Shown: one piece after another, positions 55,725 to 64,000 of the stretch
Layout: the number at the start of each line of letters is the position of its first letter
How positions within the stretch are numbered: position 1 is the first letter of the stretch
Assembly (NCBI GenBank): GCA_029255685.2
Contig: CM055315.2
Span: 26,045,501 to 26,109,500, forward strand
Source: Silene conica
Lineage: Eukaryota; Streptophyta; Magnoliopsida; Caryophyllales; Caryophyllaceae
Direction: 5' to 3'
DNA: 64,000 nucleotides
The notes under the pieces: generated by a model
Database searches by the model: none
What the model saw: only the letters and a program-made list of their open reading frames with translations
Told to the model about the DNA's origin: nothing
Position numbers and translations under genes: made by a program

Positions 55725-58700
55725 ATGGTGAGACCTAGGGCTGCTGATAACATTGTGCTGTAAGCAATTCAGCATTTGCTTGAGACTCAGAGACAGCAAG
55801 CAGGGAATGTTCCACCTCCTCCACCGCCAGGAAACGAGGCTAATCGTCCTGGTAGTTTCTCATGGATAGCTTCGCAGATGTCCCGTAGCCACGTGAAGAC
55901 ATATGGTGGCGAGGTTGACCCGGTAGCTCTTACCGAGTGGTTTAGAGAGATGGAGAGGAGCTTTGCTATGTATTCGGTGGGTAGAGAGGATAGAGTGCGG
56001 CTAGCCACTCACTTTCTTACCCTTGAGGCCGATAGGTGGTGGGCGTTGACAGGACCTACTTTCACTCATGATCCTCTGTTCGATTGGGATGCTTTTAGGG
56101 ATAAGCTCGAGACGAGGTTCTATCCTAAAGAGCTCAGATCACAGCGACTCAAAGAATTCATGGATTTGAAGCAAGGCAAGATGTCAGTTCAGGAGTTCAC
56201 AGACCGTTTCAACCAGCTAGCTCACTTCGCATCGAGGTTTGTCAGAGATGAGGCCGAGAGAGTCTACTTTTACCGTGGCAAGCTAGGACCGCGCATCGAG
56301 AGCATGGTTCGTCGAGACTCTACTTCTTTCGTGGAGGTGTATGATGATGCTATTTGGGCCGAGAGTTCTATTCGTGCCATAGATGCTGAGACCCGTGCTG
56401 CTACTTCTAGTGTGACACCTCACCAGAGATCAGTGTACCAGGGGAAGAGACCATTTGTTCCTTCTACTTCTTCGCCTTCTTCCCAGAAGAAGCGTTTTGA
56501 GAGGTTCTCTGCTCCGGTTGCTAAGACCACATTTCACACCGACACATCTGCTAGTGTTTGCCACCGTTGTGGTAAACCTTCTCATCCGGGTTTTGACTGT
56601 TTCAAGAATGCTTATAAGTGTTTCACTTGTAATGGATATGGGCATCGATCGTATGAGTGTCCTGAGAGGAACACCGCACTTGGCAAGGATGCCACTGCTG
56701 CTGCAGCGACTAAGGGAGGAAAGCCGAAAGGGAAGATTTTTGTGATGACCAGGGCTGAGGCAGAGGCTCATCCAGACATTGTTGCCGGTATCTTTTCTGT
56801 TCTTGGCGTTGAGTGCCTTATTTTATTCGATACTGGAGCTTCTTTATCATTTATATCGACACAGTTCGCCGACCGTCTAGCTCTTGAGTCTTCATTGGTT
56901 GAGGAGACTTCTATTTCCTTACCTTCTGGAGACGTGTTTTCCTGCTCTTCGTCCCATAGGGATGTTCCTATTATTATTGGTCAAGCCACATTTCCAGCGG
57001 ACTTACTGAGATTTCCTCTCGAGGAGTTTGATATTATCCTCGGTATGGATTGGTTATCGCGATACCATGCTCGCTTCGAGTGTCGCGACCAGAAAATCTG
57101 CTTGAGGAGTTCTTCAGGAGTTCGTGTTTCCTATAGGGGAACTCGCCCTCAAAGGGGTGTTCGTGTTATCTCTTCGATGAAAGCTTCTCATCTTCTTAGG
57201 AAGGGTTGCCAAGCCTTCCTGTGTGTTGTTACAGCTGCTAAGCCATCGCTACCGAAGCTTGGGGATGTAGCCATTGTTCGTGAGTATCCAGATGTTTTCC
57301 CAGATGACTTGCCAGGGATACCGCCAGAGAGAGATGTGGAGTTTACCATTGAGCTTGTTCCAGGTACCGGACCGATTTCTAAAGCTCCTTACCGTATGGC
57401 TCCGCCAGAGTTGAAAGAACTGAAGCAACAGTTGGAAGAGATGATCGAGAAAGGTTTCATTCGACCGAGTGCTTCTCCGTGGGGTGCTCCCGTTTTGTTC
57501 GTTAAGAAGAAAGATGGTTCCATGAGACTGTGCATCGACTATAGAGAGCTGAACCGAGTGACCGTGAAGAATAGATATCCTTTGCCTAGGATGGATGACT
57601 TGTTTAATCAGTTGAGAGGTGCTTCGAGGTTTTCTAAGATTGAGCTTCGATCGGGTTATCATCAGATTCCAGTGAGAGAGGCTGATATTGCGAAGACTGC
57701 TTTTCGTACCAGATATGGACATTTTGAGTTCGTGGTTATGCCATTTGGGTTGACTAATGCACCGGCTATTTTTATGGATCAGATGAACCGTACTTTCAGT
57801 GAGTTCCTAGATACATATGTTGTGGTTTTCATTGATGACATCTTGATATATTTGAAGACCGATGAGGAACATGCTGAGCATCTTCGATTGATTCTAGGAA
57901 TTCTGCGCAGACAGAAGTGGTTCGCAAAGTTTTCGAAGTGTGAATTTTGGCTCTCGAAAGTTGCCTTTTTAGGACATGTGATATCCAGCGAGGGTGTAAT
58001 GGTAGATCCCGCGAAGATAGAGGCTGTGGTTGATTGGGAGAGTCCTAAGGATGTAGGAGAGATCCGTAGCTTTTTGGGTTTGGCAGGCTACTACCGTCGA
58101 TTCGTGGAGGATTTTTCGAGATTGGCTCACCCGATGACTCAGTTACTGAAGAAAGAAGCCAAATTTGTGTGGACCGACAAGTGTGAGAGTTCTTTCCAGG
58201 AGTTGAAGACCAGATTGACTTCCGCCCCCGTGTTAGCTTTGCAAGAGATCGGAATGGACTTTGATGTGTATTGTGATGCTTCGATGTTAGGACTTGGATG
58301 CGTACTGATGCAGAGTGGTAAGGTGATAGCCTACTCATCTAGACAGTTGAGAGTTCATGAGGTGAACTATCCGACACATGATTTGGAGTTGGCCGCAGTT
58401 GTTCATGCCTTGAAAATGTGGCGACATTACCTGATTGGATCTCATTGTCGTATTTTCACAGATCACAAGAGTCTTAAGTACATTTTTACTCAGAAAGACC
58501 TTAACATGAGACAGAGACGTTGGCTAGAGTTGGTGAAAGATTACGACATTGAGTTGTTATATCATGAGGGAAAAGCCAACGTAGTTGCAGATGCGCTTAG
58601 CCGCAAGACTTCTCACTCGATGAGTGCCATGAGAGTATTGCCCGATGAGTTGTGTTCCGAGTTCCGGAAGCTGAGGTTAGAGATGGTAGGTAGTGGTTTT

Positions 58701-60161
58701 GATTGGTTAGCTGCTATGACTGCCGAGCCGTCTTTATATTAGGAGATTCGCCAGAGTTTGCCTTCAGATGCCGATTTCAAGAAGTTCGAGGCTAAGATTT
58801 CGAGTGGTGTTGCACCTGACTAGGTGATTGATGCTGATGGTTTCCTTAGGTTCCGTGGTAGGATGTATGTTCCTGATGTGCCAGATTTGAGGAAGAAGGT
58901 TCTTGATGAGGCTCACTTGTCACCGTATTCCGTACATCCAGGAGGAGAGAAGATGCACAAGGATTTGAGGCTTATGTTTTGGTGGCCTGGTATGAAGAAG
59001 GAAATCTTGGATTATGTTAGTAGGTGCTTGACTTGTCAGCAAGTCAAGATAGAGCATAGGAGACCTGGTGGTTTGCTACAGCCGCTTCCCGTTCCTCAGT
59101 GGAAGTGGGAGTGCATATCTATGGACTTTGTGACAGCTTTGCCTAAGACCGTGGGAGGCAAAGATGCGATTTGGGTTATTGTAGATAGGCTAACTAAGTG
59201 TGTCCGATTTGTGCCTATCAGAGAGACATGGGATATGGACCGTTTAGCCAGGGCTTATATTGCTGAGATAGTCCGCTATCATGGTGTCCCGAGGGAGATA
59301 GTTTCAGATCGAGATCCGAGATTTTGTTCCAGGTTCTGGAAGGCTTTGCAGGAGGCTATAGGTAGCCGTTTGTTGATGAGTACCGCTTTTCACGCCGCGA
59401 CCGATGGTCAGTCCGAGAGGACCATTCAGACATTAGAGGATTTGCTCCGTGCTTGTGCCCTTGATTTTCAGAGTTCTTGGGAGCAGTGTTTGCCGTTGGT
59501 AGAGTTTTCTTACAACAACAGTTATCATGCTTCCATTGGTATGGCTCCGTACGAGGCTCTTTATGGTAGGAAGTGCCGTAGTCCGATTTGTTGGGACCAT
59601 GCTAGTGACGTTCGTGACCTAGGACCGGACCAGTTAGCTGTTACTATTGAAAAGGTTCAACTTATCAGAGGTAGGATGAAGGCCGCACAGGATCGGCAGA
59701 AATCCTATGCTGATGTTCGCCGTAGACCCTTAGAGTTTGAGGCGGGTGACCGAGTCTTCTTGAGAGTTTCTCCGATGAAGGGCGTCAAAAGGTTTGGCGT
59801 TAAGGGCAAGTTGAGCCCTAAGTATATTGGACCATTTGAGATCGTGAAGAGGATTGGTGCTGCTGCTTACCGTTTGGACTTGCCTCCTAGTTTGGGCAAG
59901 GTTCATAGCGTTTTTCATGTTTCCCAGCTCCGTAAGTATGTTAGTGACCCGAGTCATGTTCTGCCTAGAGAGATCGAGAACTTGGAGCCGAGTCTTGCTT
60001 TCGAGGAGCGTCCCGTGAAGATCCTAGACCGTCAGGATAGGAAGCTTAGGAGCAAGGTGGTGCTGCTAGTGAAGATCCTTTGGCGTTGCGGTGATGTTGA
60101 GGAGCAGACATGGGAGACTGAGGCATCGATGCGTATCGCGCATCCTTCTCTTTTCGATTGA
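55725..60161 (+). pseudogene. E3 gag-pol (Tekay/Del-like chromovirus), three in-frame stops
   Basis: One frame of 1478 codons from ATG 55725 to TGA 60159, interrupted by TAA at 55761, TAG at 58740 and TAG at 58821. Domains: gag; two zinc knuckles, [14 protein letters not shown] (279-292) and [14 protein letters not shown] (299-312); protease DTGA (369); reverse transcriptase with FIDD (Asp at 704-705); RNase H (YCDAS, Asp 851; then TDHKSLKYI); integrase HHCC finger, then catalytic Asp 1134 (MDFVT), Asp 1195 (VSDRDPRF), Glu 1231 (QSERT); and a C-terminal chromodomain-like tail. The RT motif usually read as K-[IL]-D-L has Glu at 640 ([10 protein letters not shown]), which should remove a catalytic metal ligand. 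By comparison with relatives the stops replace Gln, Gln and Trp, each a single transition. It cannot make active enzymes as it stands. Confidence 0.93.
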
Positions 60162-60228
60162 GGTAGAGTTAGTTAGAATTTATCTCCGTTCGAGTTTCGA
60201 GGACGAAACTTTTTGAAGTTGGGGTGAT

Positions 60229-63090
60229 TGTAACATCCCGTATTTTCGTAAAATCTAATTTAAGCGTTTTAAATTATTTTAAGTAATAAAATAATAAATT
60301 AATAATTTATTGTGAAAGGTTTTAATTTAATTAGTAAGATCCGTCTTAAGAACCTTAAGTCCTTAAGACGAATAATACTTGGTGAACTTAAACTCGTATC
60401 ATAAATATCCGTTCAAGTGTCCGACCCATTTTATTTACTCGGAAAGGACAGTCCATAAAACCCCCATAAACCCTTTCCATCGACACATTCCTCATCACCA
60501 TCAACATTTTACTGTAAAAAAATAATAATCCTCACAAAACCTCCATTTTATTCATCTCTTTTTGAGGAATTCTTCATCATCCGTTCTTCAAATTGCAAAA
60601 GTAAGTACATTTTCGGAATCCTCGTTCGATTTCCTAGTCATCCATCACTTTCGTTTTTCATTTCGTCGACTTTGAAAAACGGGCTGTTTTCTCTTAATTC
60701 CGTTTCAAGTGCTTAAAATCCGTTTCTATGCTTGTAGGTGTTGGCTTAGAGGATCCAGAGATCGATAGCTACATTGTTGAGGAAGATCTTTAGCCGGATT
60801 AGCTCGAAAGGTGACGATAATGAGAAACTCGGCCTTTATGTGTATATTAGCATGTTTGTTGTGATTCTTGTGTTGATTTCTGTTTTTTTTGTTGATATAT
60901 ATTGATCAAAGGACTTAGTAATATCTTTAGGATGTTTGCTATGTGAAGATTGCATGCTTTAAAGTGTTGTTATAAGTTCTTAAGCATATTTTCAGTTTTC
61001 GCACTTTGCGACGGATACTCATTAAATTCATTTGAGGATTGTTATGGGAATTATTTGCTGGTAGATAAGTCGTATTTGATGATTAGGAATGTTGGGTATA
61101 CATCATATGTAGCGATTTTGAAGTTTGTGTATCGAATTGTGATAAATTCTTATGGTCTGAAAATCCCGATTTTGCGAACAGGCTCTCTGAGCCGGTCGAC
61201 CAACCGGCCGCCGGTCGACCGGCTGAGAGCGCATCTTTGTGTTTTTTTGAATTTTTGAGAAAAAGGCTTTGAACTGCCAGCCGGCCGACCGGCTGCCTGC
61301 CGACCGGCTGGTAGTCCCTTGTGTTGTGTTCCTTTGCGAAAAACCTAAGTAGAAAGGGGAGCCCAGCCGGCAGACCGGCCGCCTGCCAGCCGGCTGGGAG
61401 TGCATGTGGGGATGGTTACGAAGTTTGCGAAGGCTAGGGAATGGAGTCCCAGCCGGCCGACCGGCTGCCTGCCGACCGGCTGGGAGTCCTTTGTGATGTT
61501 CTCGGTTTTGAAAAGAAAGGCGTAGGCTGAGGGACCACCAGCCGGCCGACCGGCTGCCTGCCGACCGGCTGGGGATCCCTGATGGCTGTTTTGAGTTGTT
61601 TTCGCGTGTAACTTTCAAACGGTTAATCGGTTTTAATTGAAACTCGTTTTGTATACCCGTGATATATACTTGAGGTTCCCGGTGTACGGGCAACACTATA
61701 TTGGGTTCGGGAATGGAGTGAGGATAGAGACCCCCCGGTCGGGTAACCGAAAGGGAAACCGGCTCTCCCTCGTCTTAATTCCCGGGACCAGTTAAGTGTT
61801 GATTAGAGGTTTAAGAAGTTAGAACTATAGGTTAGTTTCTACCTTTGGATGTTAGTGGTTACTATGGTTGTCGCGTAGTGGGATATGTGTTCAGCTCACC
61901 TCTGGACCCACTACGTGTTTATATGTCGCGTGACGGGATATGTGTTCAGCTCACCTCTGGACCCGTTACGTGTTTTGCTTGGGCGTGTCAGGATATGTGT
62001 TAAGTTCACCTCTGGACCTGACACGTGATCGGTTGTCGTACACGGGATATGTGTTAAGTTCACCTCTGGACCCGTTGTGCGGTAACTGCGTATTGGGATA
62101 TGTGTTAAGTTCACCTCTGGACCCAATACATGTTTGTAGCATTGGGATATGTGTTAAGTTCACCTCTGGACCCTTTGCTTTTGGATGATTAGGGATATGT
62201 GTTAAGTTCACCTCTGGACCCTTTTCATGATTGTAAGTTTAGGGATATGTGTTAAGCTCACCTCTGGACCCTTTACTTGTTTGGATGTTGGGATGTGTGT
62301 TAAGTTCACCTCTGGACCCGACATAGTGTATTAATGGGATATGTGTTAAGTTCACCTCTGGACCCATTGCTAGTGTTATGGATGTTTATCTGCTTGCCTT
62401 GATGATGGTACAGTGTCAGATATGCATGATGAGCTATTGATGTTTATTGAGTTATGGTTAAATCATCCAAGGCATTGGATGACTCTTGTTCGGTTTCATA
62501 AATAGTTGGATTGAAAGACCCCCCGACTGGGTAACCAGTAGGGAAACCGGCTCTCCTTCCTATTTGTTTATGAAGTTGGTTGAGAGCCGTGCATTGTAAT
62601 CGCATGATAGTAAGAGATCAGATGATGAGATGTTTTATGCTTCACATGTTGTTATATGTTGGAGTATTCTGTATTGTTTTATATGTTACGTGTTGTCACA
62701 AAAGGTGGCTAGGAGAACTCTAGTCACTCCCCACTGATTGTGGCGTACATGTTTTCTTGTATGTAGGTACATGCTGGTTGGAGATGGGATCACAGGAGGG
62801 CTAGCGAGTGATGATCCATCATCATATGACTTATACCCTATCGTTAGCTAGACTGTTAGACTTTTGATACTCTGTTTTGGTGCCTGTAGGGATGTTCCAT
62901 CCCAGGCTGATGTATACATTTGGTTTTGATACTTAGAACTGTTACTTATCTATTTTGGTTTTATTTCTGTCTCAGTTTCTGTTTCAGTTAAGACTTCTCG
63001 CATGTTGTTTATCTTTTAAAAAGTTTTATTTCCGCTGCAATTTTGGTACTTTTGTATGTTTATATTTCCGCTTTCGCGAGGGGTTTTACA
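60229..63090 (+). mobile_element. E3 3' LTR, 2.86 kb
   Basis: Near-identical to 52699-55559, with the same palindrome blocks (61179-61579), hairpins (61739 and 62526) and ten-unit array (61871-62373). Confidence 0.95.
61871..62373 (+). repeat. Ten-unit hairpin array (E3 3' LTR copy)
   Basis: Same ten units as 54341-54840; I saw no change inside the units between the two LTRs. Confidence 0.92.
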
Positions 63091-63290
63091 AGTGACCATA
63101 GTGAACATTTATGACCATATTTGTGACCAGGATATGTACAATTCTTATTAGTTTAAAAATAAATTAACAATAATATGATTAATGATGAGATAAAGGTTTT
63201 GGTGGGATAAAAATATGTAGTAAATGATTAGAGATATTGGAAAGTGGGAAATTAATTGGGATGATGACCTAGATTGCGACCTTCTGCCTC
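63091..63290. mobile_element. Foldback element, remainder of right arm
   Basis: Continues the arm broken at 42085 (GTGACCATAGTGAACATTTA, TGACCATATTTGTGACCA) and ends near TTGCGACCTTCTGCC. It is a direct, diverged copy of 63710-63990. Confidence 0.65.
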
Positions 63291-63589
63291 TCAAGCATGA
63301 GTCCAGTTAATACATGAGAAGTAGATGCCTAAGTTGAGTGTAAATTTTCAAATTATTCATCAATTTATTCTTAATATATAAAAATGGTAAGTTATGGGGC
63401 TTGAACCTCAGACCTCATGAGTTGAGTTACAATTACACTATTGACAATTATATTACTTTTACTTCAATGTAAAAATTACTACTATTATTGTCTATATCCC
63501 AAAAATGCAACTCGGACTATAGCCCATTAGGCCCGTGCTGAGCTTCGCCCCTGGATGTCAGTTCACTTGGCAACTAAAATTATAAGACT
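63291..63589. other. Intervening DNA with a tRNA-like stretch
   Basis: On the minus strand near 63420-63385 there is AGGTTCAAGCCCC, a B-box-like motif. No gene seen. Confidence 0.3.
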
Positions 63590-63997
63590 ATTCTAAGCAA
63601 GGTTATGAGGGCGTCATGACCTTGTTTGTTCATGGTTAATGACATAATTAAGCAAATTAATTGGTGACCACTTATGTTAATTTGTGACCATTATACTCCA
63701 CCAAGATCAATTTGTGACCATTGTTGAACATTTGTAACCATATTTGTGACCACTATATGTACAATTATTTTTGGTCCAAGAATAAAAAAACAATAAAATG
63801 ATTGGTAAGATAGAGGTTTTTGTAGGGTAGAAAATAGGGTAATTGATTGGAAATGTTGGAAAGTGGAAAAATGATTGGATGAGTGACATAGGTCATGAGT
63901 TTCTGTTTATGAGGGTGGAAATAAGTCAAGATAAATAAGGTAATAAAATTAATAGTAAAATTGGGTCGCGACCTAATTATCGCGACCACTGCTTGAG
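63590..63997. mobile_element. Second copy of the foldback right arm
   Basis: An inverted match to 41498-41815 and a direct match to 63091-63290; ends CGCGACCACTGCTTG at the window edge. Minus-strand frames here are AT-rich and have no domain. Confidence 0.7.
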
Positions 63998-64000
63998 GAT

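Larger units (their letters stand above)
52699..63090 (+). mobile_element. Gypsy E3: full-length Tekay/Del-like element
   Basis: LTRs at 52699-55559 and 60229-63090, primer-binding site, gag-pol in one frame, polypurine tract GTTGGGGTGAT (60218-60228), target AGTGA on both sides. I count about nine differences between the two 2.86-kb LTRs (for example at 52869/60395 and 54317/61817), so the insertion is young. Complete in structure, but the coding sequence has three stops. Confidence 0.96.

Noticed and set aside
58740..58823. Programmed stop-codon readthrough in E3
   Set aside because: Three separate stops, two only 80 bases apart and one at codon 13 of gag, fit decay better; no known readthrough context follows the TAG codons.

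Overview
The window is repeat-rich nuclear DNA from a flowering plant, most likely a eudicot; I cannot name the species. The evidence is the mix of Ty1/copia and Tekay/Del-like Ty3/gypsy retrotransposons primed by initiator-Met tRNA, a Helitron with a PIF1-type helicase remnant, a CACTA transposon, a Tourist MITE, L1-type LINE fragments, and very AT-rich sequence with long (TA)n arrays. I see no ordinary host gene that I can support. Almost everything can be read as transposons inserted into transposons.

Left part (1-5672): the end of one (TA)n-flanked inverted-repeat element, a 385-bp foldback MITE of the same superfamily, microsatellites, and AT-rich DNA with two local tandem duplications.

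Middle part (5673-40043): one decayed Ty1/copia element (copia A) with very short LTRs (about 110 bp). Its reverse transcriptase is cut at 9156/38959 by a reverse-oriented solo LTR of a Tekay-like gypsy element, with a near-perfect 5-bp target duplication. That solo LTR was itself opened twice. At about 10199-26497 it holds a chain of four long inverted-repeat elements joined through (TA)n tracts; these carry two LINE-type insertions with target duplications, a 22-bp minisatellite and tRNA-like sequences. At 27169-38244 it holds a Helitron. The Helitron contains a structurally intact copia element (copia B, 27389-36096; 1343-residue polyprotein; LTRs differing by one base as far as I can see; TSD TATTT), the best candidate here for a recently active element.

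Right part (40044-64000): a Tourist MITE, small MITEs, then a foldback element (arms at 41498 and 63091-63997) that took two Tekay-like elements back to back. Gypsy E2 (42086-52693) is a gag-only, non-autonomous copy with a CACTA deletion derivative in its 3' LTR. Gypsy E3 (52699-63090) has a full-length gag-pol with three nonsense codons and an altered RT catalytic residue. E2 and E3 share one AGTGA target copy between them.

The most interesting signal is inside the gypsy LTRs. Each of the three LTR types carries, at the same relative position, a different tandem array of hairpin-forming units, plus one or two copies of a small hairpin with mostly GNRA loops. In several cases the stem sequences change while pairing is kept. 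This looks like a conserved structured-RNA (or single-strand DNA) module in these LTRs.
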